A stretch of 39,376 nucleotides of DNA from NCBI GenBank assembly GCA_011090425.1, contig PHGD01000029.1, forward strand, positions 1 to 39,376, given 5' to 3'. This document shows, piece by piece, positions 6,992 through 16,013 of the stretch. Numbering within the stretch: position 1 is the stretch's first letter; the number at the start of each line of letters is the position of its first letter. The position numbers were made by a program, and so were the translations under genes. This stretch comes from Nitrospira sp. LK70. GTDB taxonomy: Bacteria; Nitrospirota; Nitrospiria; Nitrospirales; Nitrospiraceae. The notes beneath the pieces were generated by a model. The model ran no database searches. It saw only the letters and a list, made by a program, of their open reading frames with translations, and was not told the DNA's origin.

Positions 6992-7501
6992 GTGGCCGAC
7001 CTCACCATCCCCCGCCAGATTCTCGATGACATCATCGCCCATGCCAAAGAACTCACTCCTTACGAATGTTGTGGGCTCCTGGCTGGAACCACTGGGGTAG
7101 TCAGCCGTCTCTATCGGATCAAGAATATCGTCGCGATGGAAGGCGCTCACAACTTATCGTCATTTGATTCGGCGAAAGCCGCACATCTTGAGCGGCTCTC
7201 GCCCGCTGAACGCGCAGAAATCGCCTTCGTGATGGACATGCAGGACTTCTCTTCCGCAAAGAAGGACATGCGCAATCAAGGACTCGATCTACAAGTCGTC
7301 TATCACTCGCATCCCCACGACCCGGCCCGTCCCTCGATCACCGACATAAAAATTGCCACAGACTACGAAGAGATTTGGCCCAAGATCAACTTGCCACTCC
7401 CCGCCTATCTTCTGGTCTCCCTCATGAATTCGGAACCGGACGTCAAGACCTATTGGATCAAGTCCGGTCGCGTCACTCCCGCCGACGTGCTCATCCGCTA
7501 G
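6992..7501 (+). CDS. JAMM/MPN metalloprotease (Mec+/QbsD type)
   Basis: A zinc isopeptidase-like protease of 169 aa with a complete JAMM motif: the glutamate E25 in YECCGLLAG, then HSHPHDPARPSITD (H105, H107, S115, D118). In known systems such enzymes either cleave the cysteine adduct from a CysO carrier (Mec+) or trim extra residues after the GG of a carrier (QbsD for QbsE, HcyD for HcyS). Both jobs are available here: a CysO-like carrier at 5600 and a carrier with -GGGR at 2301. The GTG start at 6992 lies 1 bp after the second moeB stop, so the protein is probably made with that E1. It is the last gene of the cluster. Confidence 0.9.
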   Translation: MADLTIPRQILDDIIAHAKELTPYECCGLLAGTTGVVSRLYRIKNIVAMEGAHNLSSFDSAKAAHLERLSPAERAEIAFVMDMQDFSSAKKDMRNQGLDLQVVYHSHPHDPARPSITDIKIATDYEEIWPKINLPLPAYLLVSLMNSEPDVKTYWIKSGRVTPADVLIR

Positions 7502-7575
7502 GCCAAATTTTACGGTTCACATCGTCGCCAGAATGTACTAATGTTCCATTGCGGCCTGAATGAGGAGCGTTGCGT

Positions 7576-7917
7576 ATGCCCGTTCGACGACGATTATTCC
7601 GCTCTGGATTTTTCCTCGCACTGTCCGTGGCCGCCTTGATGGTGACACCAGCCCTTGCCGAAGACCGCAGCTTTTACAGTCCGGTGATTTACATCGACAA
7701 GGAGCAGAATCAGATCTTGATCTCCACGAGCGGAAAAGTATTCTATATCGAGGTCCCGGAAGCCGCGAGACCCCATATGGAAAAGCTACCCCTTTCCGGT
7801 CTCGTGGATTTCGTCGTTGAGATGCGGGGTGAGGATCAACGTCCGCTGATCAAAACCTGGAAGGTCAAATCAGGCGAATCGGCCTGCATGTACTTCGATG
7901 GGAAGGAGTGCAAATAA
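7576..7917 (+). CDS. Hypothetical secreted protein, 113 aa
   Basis: The N-terminus is a clear signal peptide: basic PVRRRLFR, hydrophobic FFLALSVAALMV, and a likely cleavage after ALA (TPALA-ED). The mature part of about 85 residues is probably beta-rich, with IYIDKEQNQILIS, GLVDFVVEMRG and IKTWKVKSGESACMYFDG. Its two cysteines near the end could form a disulfide. No family is recognised. ATG 7576 is preferred over TTG 7570 because GAGGAG (7562-7567) is 8 bp from the ATG but only 2 bp from the TTG. It follows the sulfur cluster on the same strand after 74 bp, with no clear functional link. Confidence 0.7.
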   Translation: MPVRRRLFRSGFFLALSVAALMVTPALAEDRSFYSPVIYIDKEQNQILISTSGKVFYIEVPEAARPHMEKLPLSGLVDFVVEMRGEDQRPLIKTWKVKSGESACMYFDGKECK

Positions 7918-7956
7918 CGGTAGGGCGATGGTCGTTTCACGAACGCCCCTTCACCA

Positions 7957-8166
7957 TTACTCACCGCTGCCGGCCATGTCGTCGATGAGGGGGCGATTGA
8001 TGTCGGTGCAGCCGGGACAGATCCGATCCAACAGGGCTTCGAAGTCAGCCACGAAGTTCTTTCCGTCCGGAAGCTTTTCGTTGACGACTTGAGCATAACA
8101 GGTATCGCACAACATCATCAGGCCTCGCGAAACCCCTACCGTTTTTCTCCCCGCGCTCCTGGTCAT
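7957..8166 (-). CDS. Small cysteine-pair protein, 69 aa
   Basis: Not recognised. It has two cysteine pairs, LCDTC (about residues 19-23) and ICPGC (about 49-53), spaced as in a zinc-binding or zinc-ribbon-like fold. An acidic helix lies between them (KNFVADFEALLD), with a polar C-terminus. It starts 5 bp after the upstream small gene at 8172 and ends the long minus-strand gene run. The conserved pairs suggest a real gene, but the function is unknown. Confidence 0.55.
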   Translation of the reverse strand: MTRSAGRKTVGVSRGLMMLCDTCYAQVVNEKLPDGKNFVADFEALLDRICPGCTDINRPLIDDMAGSGE

Positions 8167-8171
8167 GGGTC

Positions 8172-8462
8172 TTATACCGCCCCTTTCTGAAGAGCCACAA
8201 AGAAATCTTCCGCTTCAAGATCAATCCCGCATTGTTGGCACTCATACGGCTGATCTGGTTCTGGAACATTCAAGGGAGTAAGATCGACTTGCCCTCGGCA
8301 GACGTGATAGAAGCGTCCTCGCGCATGTTCATCGTCCAGAGGATCACTCTCGTACACCAGCACCATTGACTCACCTTCTCCCATTGTCGTTTCAAAGAGT
8401 ATACCGAGCTCTTCTTCGGACCCGCAACTCCCCAAGTCAACAGGTGCTGAAGTTGCAATCAA
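8172..8462 (-). CDS. Small hypothetical protein with CxxC, up to 96 aa
   Basis: Not recognised. The C-terminal half carries FYHVCRGQVDL and YECQQCGIDLEAEDFF, giving three cysteines that could bind zinc. The start is uncertain. The longest form uses TTG 8462, 15 bp after the ABC exporter stop. An internal ATG at 8366 has a better ribosome site (AAGGTGAG) and would give 64 aa starting MVLVYESDPLDD. It lies between the ABC exporter and another small cysteine-pair gene and is probably co-transcribed with both. Confidence 0.55.
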   Translation of the reverse strand: MIATSAPVDLGSCGSEEELGILFETTMGEGESMVLVYESDPLDDEHARGRFYHVCRGQVDLTPLNVPEPDQPYECQQCGIDLEAEDFFVALQKGAV

Positions 8463-8477
8463 CGAACGGCTCTTCCC

Positions 8478-10202
8478 TTACACCTGGAACTGAGCTTCGT
8501 ACAGATTTGCGTAGACTCCTCCTCGGCTGAGCAATTCATCATGCCGGCCTTCCTCCACCAGACGACCTTTATCGAGCACCAAGATTCGGTCCACATCATG
8601 GAGCGTTGATAACCGATGGGCGATGATGAAGGTGGTTCTCCCCATTGTGAGTTCGGCCAATGCCTCGCGGATCTTCACCTCGGTCTCGGTGTCGATGTTG
8701 GACGTGGCTTCATCAAAAATGACGATAGACGGGTCCTTCAACAAGGTCCGTGCGATCGACACTCGCTGCTTTTGTCCGACCGACAGCTTGACACCCCGCT
8801 CACCGATCCATGTATCGTATCCCTCAGGAAGCGCCGTGATAAACTCATGGGCCCGGGCGGCCTGGGCCGCCGCTTCCACCCGATCTTGGTCCGCATTCAA
8901 ATCACCGTACAGCAGATTGTCCTTCACCGTTCCGTTGAACAAGAACGGCTCCTGTTGTACGAACCCGATTTGCTGCCGCAGGTATGCAATCGGCAGATCG
9001 CGGATATCTTTCCCATCGATGAAGATTGCTCCGTCGGTGACGTCGTAAAATCGCATCAACAGCTTCAGAAGTGTACTCTTCCCCGCCCCACTCATCCCGA
9101 CCAGTGCCACACGTTCTCCGGCCGGTACAGCCGCAGAGAATCCTTTCAGGACTGGAACATCGGCTCGATAATGGAACCGAACTTGGTCGAAACGAACTGC
9201 TCCATGGGCACGATGGGCGGGAGCGACGGCACGGGGACGATCGGCGACTTCCGGAACCGTATCCAGCACCTCAAAGACCCGTTCACTCGCCGCCAACGCA
9301 TGTTGCAACATATGATTGACCGAATGAATCTGATTAATAGGCACGTAGAACATCGCCAAGTAGGACAGAAACAACACCAACTCGCCGAGCGTGAGCCGGC
9401 CTTCCATGACCTCCCCTGCACCGTACCAGAGGATCAAGACGGTTCCAAAGGCGGCAACCAGAATCATTCCCGGCGAATACACCGACCACAACACCATCGC
9501 TTTTAGGTTCTTGCCGCTATAGGCCTGGCTCAGCCGGTCGAACCTGGCTTGTTCATGCCCCTGGCGGCCGAATCCCATCGTCTCCCTGATACCGGACAAG
9601 GCATCCTGTAAGTAGCCGTTCAACTCAGCGGCGCTCTGCCTGGTCTCTCGATAATATCCATGTACTTTTGACGTAAACCAACCGGCGGACAAGGCAAGCA
9701 ACGGAATCGGCAGAAGCGAGAGCGCAGCCAATTTCCAGTTGAGCATGAACAACAGCCCCGTGATCCCGATCAGCGTGAGCGACGCCGTCAACATGCCTTC
9801 TAATCCATCGATAAAGATCCGCTCGACATGCTCCGTGTCGTTGGTCACCCGAGACATGATCTCCCCCGTCGATCGATCCTCAAAATAGGTGATGGACAAT
9901 CGTTGGAGCGCGGAGAAGACATGCCGGCGGAGATCGTGGACCACCGTCTGCTCCAATTGATTATTCAAGCGGATTCTGAGCGAGGCAAACAGGTTTTTGA
10001 GCACATAGGCGCCCACCAGAAGACCGATCACCCACGGCAACAATGACGCCTGCTTCGCCTGAATCACATCGTCGATGATGATCTTGATGACCCAGGGAGG
10101 CACCAGCTCCATCGCCGTCGCACAAGCGGCGCAGACAAGTGTCGCAATCGCAAGGGCGCGATGAGGACGAAGGTATTGTAAGACGCGAAGCAGCGCTTTC
10201 AC
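8478..10202 (-). CDS. MsbA-like ABC exporter (fused membrane and ATPase domains)
   Basis: A half-size ABC exporter of 574 aa, acting as a homodimer in the inner membrane. Six hydrophobic segments occupy residues 1-300, with the coupling-region motif TGEIMSRVTNDT near 112-123. The ATPase domain has Walker A GMSGAGKST (369-377), the Q-loop VQQEPFLFNG, signature LSVGQKQR (473-480), Walker B IVIFDEATS (493-501) and the switch histidine in FIIAHRLST. The family includes lipid A flippases (MsbA) and multidrug exporters; the substrate cannot be told from sequence. The start is a GTG 22 bp after the deformylase stop, without a strong ribosome site. Lipid or lipopolysaccharide export would suit the outer-membrane genes nearby. 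Confidence 0.93.
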   Translation of the reverse strand: MKALLRVLQYLRPHRALAIATLVCAACATAMELVPPWVIKIIIDDVIQAKQASLLPWVIGLLVGAYVLKNLFASLRIRLNNQLEQTVVHDLRRHVFSALQRLSITYFEDRSTGEIMSRVTNDTEHVERIFIDGLEGMLTASLTLIGITGLLFMLNWKLAALSLLPIPLLALSAGWFTSKVHGYYRETRQSAAELNGYLQDALSGIRETMGFGRQGHEQARFDRLSQAYSGKNLKAMVLWSVYSPGMILVAAFGTVLILWYGAGEVMEGRLTLGELVLFLSYLAMFYVPINQIHSVNHMLQHALAASERVFEVLDTVPEVADRPRAVAPAHRAHGAVRFDQVRFHYRADVPVLKGFSAAVPAGERVALVGMSGAGKSTLLKLLMRFYDVTDGAIFIDGKDIRDLPIAYLRQQIGFVQQEPFLFNGTVKDNLLYGDLNADQDRVEAAAQAARAHEFITALPEGYDTWIGERGVKLSVGQKQRVSIARTLLKDPSIVIFDEATSNIDTETEVKIREALAELTMGRTTFIIAHRLSTLHDVDRILVLDKGRLVEEGRHDELLSRGGVYANLYEAQFQV

Positions 10203-10224
10203 GGTCGGCTTTGCTGGGCAGGTG

Positions 10225-10770
10225 TCAGATGACCTTCGTAGGTTCTTTTTTCCAATACTGCGAGAACTCGTGCAATTGAGTGAGGGTGGACAGATCGGTC
10301 ATGCGGTCAAGAAAGACCTTGCCGATCAAGTGGTCGAGTTCGTGCTGAATACAGACCGCGTACAATTCTGTCGCCTCGAAATCCAGGGGCTTGCCCTTTC
10401 GATCCAGACCTTTGACCCGCACCAGGGAAGGTCTCGTGACTTTCCCTCGCAAGCCGTCGACACTCAAACATCCTTCCCAAGTTTCCACCTGTTCAGGCCC
10501 GTAGTACACGATCGATGGATTGATGAGAACGGTCTCAGGGAATCCACTCTCGCCCGGGCACGCCATCACGACCAATTGAATCGAGCGCGACACCTGGGGC
10601 GCGGCCAATCCGATGCCCGGCTCATCGTACATCGTTTCAAACATGTCGTCGATCAACCGTTGCAGTTCGGAGGACTTGATCTCCCTCGAGTCGACCGGAG
10701 CGGCGATCTTGCGAAGGATAGGATTCCCTAGCTTGGCGATTTTCAGCATCGTTCCCGTCTTCATGCTCAT
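10225..10770 (-). CDS. def: Peptide deformylase
   Basis: Removes the formyl group from the N-terminal methionine of new proteins, using a bound metal (iron or another divalent ion). All three family motifs are present: GIGLAAPQV, EGCLSVDG (metal cysteine) and IQHELDHLIG (metal histidines). The catalytic part begins MLKIAKLGNPILRK. The start is ambiguous: ATGs at 10770, 10764 and 10749 are possible and none has a strong ribosome site. Starts further upstream would run into the preceding HEAT-repeat gene. The protein is about 180 aa, normal for the family. It is placed between the HEAT-repeat protein and an ABC exporter rather than with fmt, a common partner of def. Confidence 0.95.
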   Translation of the reverse strand: MSMKTGTMLKIAKLGNPILRKIAAPVDSREIKSSELQRLIDDMFETMYDEPGIGLAAPQVSRSIQLVVMACPGESGFPETVLINPSIVYYGPEQVETWEGCLSVDGLRGKVTRPSLVRVKGLDRKGKPLDFEATELYAVCIQHELDHLIGKVFLDRMTDLSTLTQLHEFSQYWKKEPTKVI

Positions 10771-10825
10771 CACGTGATATTCGTAACATAGGAGTCTTCC
10801 GACCCGCAACCTCCCCGGCTTGTCG

Positions 10826-11620
10826 CTACAAGCTCCGTTTCGGGCGTCGAGGCTCTGGGATCTCAAAAACGTCTTTGTTGGCGTCCCACCACTCAACCCA
10901 TTCGTTCGACCACAACGCCCGATCCTGCTTGGTCGAGGTATCCCAATCGTGGAATTCGGTCTCGTGGCGGGTCAGGATCCAGAGCGATTGCAGCGCCGAC
11001 AAAGCCACGAAGCGCTCATCGTCGCTCACCATCGGGATCAAGACTGGAATGATCACCTTGTGGCGCACATATCGAGCCTCGAAAGCCGCTGCCTTTCTGA
11101 CGGACGGATTTGGATCTTTTGCCATCACTTCGATCGCCTCAGGTGCCTTCGTCGGATCCAGACGAATGGCGACCCTCAAGGCGTGTTCTCGCACACGGGG
11201 AATTTCGCTCGGCTCCTTGGCTGTAGCGACGAGTGCGGGCACCCCGGCAACTCCCTTCATCATCAGTAAGGTTTCGATCGCATTGTACCGAATGCGTGGG
11301 CTCGGCATGGTCAACGCCTTCACGAGAACCGGAACAGACGGCTCTCCCAGATGCACGAACTCTCCCATCGCCCAGAATTCCTGCTTACCCTCAAGCAACG
11401 GCAGCAAGGCCTCGGCACGCTGCAGTTCTTCGGGACTCAGCGGATTTTTATTTGGAGGAATTGAAACATCAGGAATATCCTGATTCGTGGGGGGCACCTC
11501 ATACGGCAGTTGGACCGGCCATACCAGTGATAGAGCGGCCCACCCATCATGCGGTGCCGTCCCACCAGCCAGTGCGATCGCCAGGATAGCCCAGCTCCTG
11601 AGTGGAAAAGAATGGTTCAC
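10826..11620 (-). CDS. Secreted HEAT-repeat protein
   Basis: About 264 aa. A signal peptide (NHSFPLRSWAILAIALAGGTAP) is followed by a proline-rich linker (QLPYEVPPTNQDIPDVSIPP) and then paired helices typical of HEAT repeats, for example VPVLVKALTMPSPRIRYNAI, VPALVATAKEP and AIEVMAKDPNPSVRKAA. The C-terminus is tryptophan-rich (ALWSNEWVEWWDANKDVF). GTG 11620 is chosen because a perfect AAAGGAGGT (11630-11638) sits 9 bp before it; the upstream ATG 11641 would place that site inside the gene. Such proteins usually act as periplasmic protein-binding scaffolds. It lies 45 bp downstream of the RND pump gene and may belong to the same transcript. Confidence 0.8.
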   Translation of the reverse strand: MNHSFPLRSWAILAIALAGGTAPHDGWAALSLVWPVQLPYEVPPTNQDIPDVSIPPNKNPLSPEELQRAEALLPLLEGKQEFWAMGEFVHLGEPSVPVLVKALTMPSPRIRYNAIETLLMMKGVAGVPALVATAKEPSEIPRVREHALRVAIRLDPTKAPEAIEVMAKDPNPSVRKAAAFEARYVRHKVIIPVLIPMVSDDERFVALSALQSLWILTRHETEFHDWDTSTKQDRALWSNEWVEWWDANKDVFEIPEPRRPKRSL

Positions 11621-11665
11621 GATGTGCGGACCTCCTTTCATCCTGGTCGGAAGTTCTCGACGGCT

Positions 11666-14600
11666 CTATCCAATTTCTTCCCGCCCATCATGTTTGTGCA
11701 TGATCTCGTAGAGAACGGGTAACACCACGAGAATTAAGAACGCCGCTGTCAACATCCCCCCAACCACCACGCGGGCCAATGGCTTTTGCGCCTGAGCCCC
11801 GATACCGGTCGCGAGAGAGGCAGGCAGTAGTCCAAGAGCCGCGCCCAGGGTGGCCATCAGAATCGGGCGCATCTGCACATCGGTGCCGCGTACCACGGCC
11901 TGCCGCAAGTCGAGCCCGGCCCTTCTGAACTCTTCAATTCGCGAGATCAGCAACACACCGCCCAAGATCGCGACTCCCAACGTCGAAATCATCCCCACCG
12001 CGGCCGAAATACTGAAATGGGTATGAGTCATCACCAAGGATAGGACGCCACCCACCAACGCGAAGGGAACAGACGCCAGCACCAGCAACGCATTCTTCAG
12101 TGAGTCGAATGTCATATAGAGCAAGAACAGCATGATGACGAGGCTTACGGGAACGATCTTCATCAGTCGCTTCTGCTCATCCTTCAGTTGATCGTACTGT
12201 CCGGCCCATTCCATGTGATAGCCCTCGGACAGCGTGACTTGCTGCGCCAACTTCTCCTGAGCTTCTTCAACCGTACTCTGAAGATCGCGATCCCGCACAC
12301 TGAATTTGATCGGGATATACCGCTGGTTGTTTTCCCGGTAGATGATAAAGGCTCCGGTCTGCATTGTGATGGTCGCCACCTGTTTGAGCGGAATGCGTGC
12401 CCCATCCGGCGTGCTCACCAGAATATTGCCGATGGAATCGATATCCCGACGATATTCCGGAAGAAACCTGACGACCAGATCGAACAGCTTCTCTCCTTCA
12501 TACACCTGCGTCACCGCTTGACCACCGATAGCGGCCTGAACGACCGCATTCACATCGGAGACCCGCAACCCATAACGGGCGCTCGCTTCGCGATCGACTT
12601 GAATCAGTAAATTCGGTTGACCGATCAGCCGGAAGATGCCCAGGTCCTTCACGCCGAAAACCGTTTTCATCACCGACTCGATCTCGACCGCGCTCGCATC
12701 CATGATTTTGAGATCGGACCCGAATAATTTGATCGAGTTCTCACCCTTCACACCAGACATCGCCTCTTCCACGTTATCTTCGATGACTTGAGAAAAATTG
12801 AAAATAACACCGGGAATGGTTTTCAGCCGATGCTCGATTTCTTCGATGAGGTCATCTTTGCTCAATCCTCGACGCCATTCCGATTCGGGTTTGAGATTCG
12901 CCAAAAATTCCCCATTGAAAAAACTGGTAGGGTCCGTCCCATCATCCGGCCGTCCCAGCTGTGAAACGACCGTTTCCACCTCGGGCGAGTCCTTGAACAT
13001 GCGACGGATGTCATTCGTCAATCGATCGGCCTGATCGAAAGAAATATCCACCGGCATCGTGGCTCGAACCCACAGATTTCCCTCCTCCAGAGCCGGCATG
13101 AATTCACCACCCAACGATTGCAACGCAAGAAACGCGAGCATCACCAGGCCTGTCGCAAACCCAACCACCATGAGCCTATGCTCCAACGCCCATACGACAA
13201 TCCTGGTATTGGCCTTACGTAGGGCACCGACCACGACCGTATCGGTTTCTCTGATCGGCGACCGCAAGAGGAATGAACAAAGCACGGGCGCGAGCGTAAA
13301 CGCGATCAAGAGTGCGCCACACAGAGCAAACCCATACGTAATGGACATGGGCGCGAAGATCTTTCCAGGGACTCCGGTCATCGTAAAGAGCGGCACAAAA
13401 GCCACGACAATGATCGCGGTGGAAAAGACAATAGGCCTTCCGACCTGGCGAGCGGCCCGGATGATATGGTGGTGAATCGTGAGCCCCTGTGCCTCCCGAT
13501 GCGCCAACTGGAAGAAGATGCTTTCAACCATCACCAACGTTGCATCCACGATGATCCCGAAGTCGATCGCGCCCAATGATATCAAATTGGCTGACTGTCC
13601 GACGAACACCATCATCGTGAAGGTAAACAGCAGCGAGAGCGGGATGGTCAACGCGACGATAGACGCCGCACGGAGGTCGCCGAGAAATACGATCAAGAGT
13701 ATGAACACGAGCACCATACCGCTGATAAGAATGTCCGTAACCGTCTTCACGGTCGTGTTGATCAACGCCGTTCGATCGTAGAACGCCTTGATCTTGACCC
13801 CGGACGGGAGTTTCACCCCATTCAACTCCTCAACCTTGGCCCGTACGTTATCGAGGACCGGTAAGGCCTTATAGCCACGTTGCTGGAGCACGACGCCTTC
13901 CACCACGTCATCACGGTCGTCGATCCCGACTTTTCCGAGCCGCACGCGATGCCCGACCGTGACTTTCCCCAGCGTCTTGACGAAGATCGGCGTCCCTTCC
14001 TTTTCCGCCACCATCACGTTTTCAATGTCATCGAGATCATTGATGAGGCCCAGCCCTCTAATGTTGTAGCTCTGCGCACCGATCGTCAAATAGTTGCCCC
14101 CGACATTGGCGTTGCTGTTCGCCAAGGCGACCATGACCTGCGAAAGATTGACGCCGTAGCTGATCAATTTCCCCGGATCAATATCAACATGATATTCCTT
14201 CGTAGTGCCGCCGAACGTCGTCACATCGATGACACCCGGCACACGTTTGAACGCCCGCCGGACTTGCCAGTCCTGAATGGTCTTGAGATCGGTCAAACTC
14301 GTGTCATGACCGGTCAACTCATACCGATAGATCTCGGCGATGGCCCACCAAGGAGACAGCACGGGCTGCACTCCTTGAGGCAGTTGAACGGAGTTGAGCC
14401 GATTCAACACTTCCTGACGGTCCCGAAAGATATCGCTGTTGAAGTCGAAATACACCTTGACGTCGCTGAGACCGAAAATCGAGAGCGACCGAATATCGGT
14501 TAGTCCGGGGGTCCCATTCAAGGCGACTTCAATGGGAATGGTAATTTGCCGCTCGATTTCCTCCGCCGAATATCCGGGAAGTTGAGTGATCAACTCCACC

Positions 14601-14737
14601 ATCGGAGGGGAAGGATCAGGATAGGCCACGATGTCGAGGAGATGGAAGGCGTAGAGGCCGCCGAATAAAAGCAGAAACCCGAGCGCGCAGACCAAGAACC
14701 GCTGTACCAGTGAGATTTCAACGATTCTGTCGATCAT
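11666..14737 (-). CDS. czcA: Heavy-metal RND efflux pump, CzcA/CusA family
   Basis: Inner-membrane proton-driven pump of 1023 aa, typical for the heavy-metal RND group. It starts MIDRIVEISLVQRFLV with the first membrane helix, followed by a large periplasmic domain, a helix bundle, a second periplasmic domain and the last helices. The proton-relay motif of heavy-metal pumps is present as DFGIIVDATLVMVE, with D-x5-D-x6-E spacing equivalent to CzcA D402/D408/E415. The metal (Co/Zn/Cd, Ni, or Cu/Ag) cannot be set from this alone. ATG 14737 is chosen over an in-frame TTG at 14776; neither has a strong ribosome site. With the two upstream genes it forms a complete tripartite export complex. Confidence 0.95.
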   Translation of the reverse strand: MIDRIVEISLVQRFLVCALGFLLLFGGLYAFHLLDIVAYPDPSPPMVELITQLPGYSAEEIERQITIPIEVALNGTPGLTDIRSLSIFGLSDVKVYFDFNSDIFRDRQEVLNRLNSVQLPQGVQPVLSPWWAIAEIYRYELTGHDTSLTDLKTIQDWQVRRAFKRVPGVIDVTTFGGTTKEYHVDIDPGKLISYGVNLSQVMVALANSNANVGGNYLTIGAQSYNIRGLGLINDLDDIENVMVAEKEGTPIFVKTLGKVTVGHRVRLGKVGIDDRDDVVEGVVLQQRGYKALPVLDNVRAKVEELNGVKLPSGVKIKAFYDRTALINTTVKTVTDILISGMVLVFILLIVFLGDLRAASIVALTIPLSLLFTFTMMVFVGQSANLISLGAIDFGIIVDATLVMVESIFFQLAHREAQGLTIHHHIIRAARQVGRPIVFSTAIIVVAFVPLFTMTGVPGKIFAPMSITYGFALCGALLIAFTLAPVLCSFLLRSPIRETDTVVVGALRKANTRIVVWALEHRLMVVGFATGLVMLAFLALQSLGGEFMPALEEGNLWVRATMPVDISFDQADRLTNDIRRMFKDSPEVETVVSQLGRPDDGTDPTSFFNGEFLANLKPESEWRRGLSKDDLIEEIEHRLKTIPGVIFNFSQVIEDNVEEAMSGVKGENSIKLFGSDLKIMDASAVEIESVMKTVFGVKDLGIFRLIGQPNLLIQVDREASARYGLRVSDVNAVVQAAIGGQAVTQVYEGEKLFDLVVRFLPEYRRDIDSIGNILVSTPDGARIPLKQVATITMQTGAFIIYRENNQRYIPIKFSVRDRDLQSTVEEAQEKLAQQVTLSEGYHMEWAGQYDQLKDEQKRLMKIVPVSLVIMLFLLYMTFDSLKNALLVLASVPFALVGGVLSLVMTHTHFSISAAVGMISTLGVAILGGVLLISRIEEFRRAGLDLRQAVVRGTDVQMRPILMATLGAALGLLPASLATGIGAQAQKPLARVVVGGMLTAAFLILVVLPVLYEIMHKHDGREEIG

Positions 14738-14785
14738 GATTTCATTGTACTCGGCGGCGCTGCGGAGGCAGGACAAACTCGGCGA

Positions 14786-15973
14786 TTATGTGCCCTTGAC
14801 CAGTTCCCCTTTTATCAAGACGGCGCCCTTCGTCACGATCCGCTCTCCCTGTGTCAACCCTTCGAGGACGCGAGTCTGATCCGGCGAGACATTCGTGGTC
14901 CTCACTTCCCGCTTTACATACCGGTTTCCTTCTTCAACTACATAGACAAACTGCTTGCCGTCGAGTTCCAGGACCGCTTCACGCGGCACGATGAGGAATG
15001 GTCCGGCGCCGCTGACGTCGAGTTGCAGCCGAGCGAACATTTCCGGTTTGAGCTTGTGGGCCTCATTGTTGACCCGAGCCCGAACCTTGATCGTTCTTGT
15101 CGTAGGATCGACCACGTCTCCCACCGCTATGACTTCGGCCGGAAAATCAGCATCAGGGTACGCTTCAACCTTCACGACAGCCGACTGACCTTCCCGCACG
15201 AGCGCGAGGTCTCGCTCGTAGACATCGGCCACGACTTGCAGTACATCCAAGTCAGCGACCGTAAAGAGCACATTGACGGGATCTCCGGTCACCGACTGTC
15301 CAGGCGTGACGGTCCGTTCGACGACGACTCCGGTCAACGGACTCTTCATCTCGTATCGTGACGTGATCCGTTGCTTATCCAGCGGCTTGCTCAACTCTTC
15401 TGGCGCAATCCTGAGCGAAAGCAACCGTTCTTTCGCGCGTCGAAACTCCGCTCGGGCTTTGATCAATTCGTTTTCCGCTTGTTTCAAGTCCTTAAGAGCC
15501 AGTGCCTTGGTTTCATACAGATCACTGGCTAAGTCGTATGCCCGCGTCGCATACTGTAAATCAGAGTCCTCCTTGATATATTCTGAGTAAGCCTGCGCGA
15601 TATCCGAACTATCGACGACGAGTAAAATATCCCCGGCTTTTACCCTCCCCCCTAGACGGGCTCGCACTTCCACGACACGCCCCTGTAAGGGAGAGGAAAT
15701 CCGCGAGTACCGGTCCTCGCCGTAAGCGACCTTACCCGAGAGGGTTAAACCCTGCCGAGATGGACTGAACTCGACGATCATCGTCTCGACATGAGGTTCC
15801 GTCCCAACCTGAGGCAGCGTCCCATTCTTGACAGGCTGGTGTGTCGCCGCATCGAGTCTCGAAGGCTGGTCGCTTTGACCGCATGTGGAGAGCAGGAAGA
15901 GGATCAAGGTCAGGGTGAAGGCCAAGGAAAGATCGGGGAAACACTTGCAGGAATACCTCTGAAAGACGTTCAT
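14786..15973 (-). CDS. czcB: RND periplasmic adaptor (CzcB/CusB type), lipoprotein
   Basis: Membrane-fusion protein that bridges the inner-membrane pump and the outer-membrane channel. It begins with a hydrophobic signal (LAFTLTLILFLLSTCGQ) containing a lipobox-like LSTC, so it is probably lipid-anchored. The barrel/lipoyl part is seen in ISSPLQGRVVEVRARLGGRVKAGD and its mate TSRYEMKSPLTGVVVERTVTPGQ, with a long helical hairpin between them (about 90 residues). The beta-barrel and membrane-proximal domains follow (DVVDPTTRTIKVRARVNN, then REAVLELDGKQFVYVVEEG). ATG 15973 is preferred: it follows GAGGT at some distance and puts the signal at the N-terminus, while ATG 16042 would overlap the upstream channel gene by 29 bp. 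Confidence 0.92.
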   Translation of the reverse strand: MNVFQRYSCKCFPDLSLAFTLTLILFLLSTCGQSDQPSRLDAATHQPVKNGTLPQVGTEPHVETMIVEFSPSRQGLTLSGKVAYGEDRYSRISSPLQGRVVEVRARLGGRVKAGDILLVVDSSDIAQAYSEYIKEDSDLQYATRAYDLASDLYETKALALKDLKQAENELIKARAEFRRAKERLLSLRIAPEELSKPLDKQRITSRYEMKSPLTGVVVERTVTPGQSVTGDPVNVLFTVADLDVLQVVADVYERDLALVREGQSAVVKVEAYPDADFPAEVIAVGDVVDPTTRTIKVRARVNNEAHKLKPEMFARLQLDVSGAGPFLIVPREAVLELDGKQFVYVVEEGNRYVKREVRTTNVSPDQTRVLEGLTQGERIVTKGAVLIKGELVKGT

Positions 15974-16013
15974 CTGTGAATCTGAGACCTCAACCGGATT
16001 CTTCCGAGCTGCA

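Noticed and set aside
8616-9506. 296-aa plus-strand frame inside the ABC exporter
   Set aside because: Shadow of the exporter gene; His/Arg/Gln-rich translation without any domain.
10826-11641. ATG 11641 as start of the HEAT-repeat gene
   Set aside because: It would place a perfect AAAGGAGGT inside the coding region; GTG 11620 with 9-bp spacing is better.
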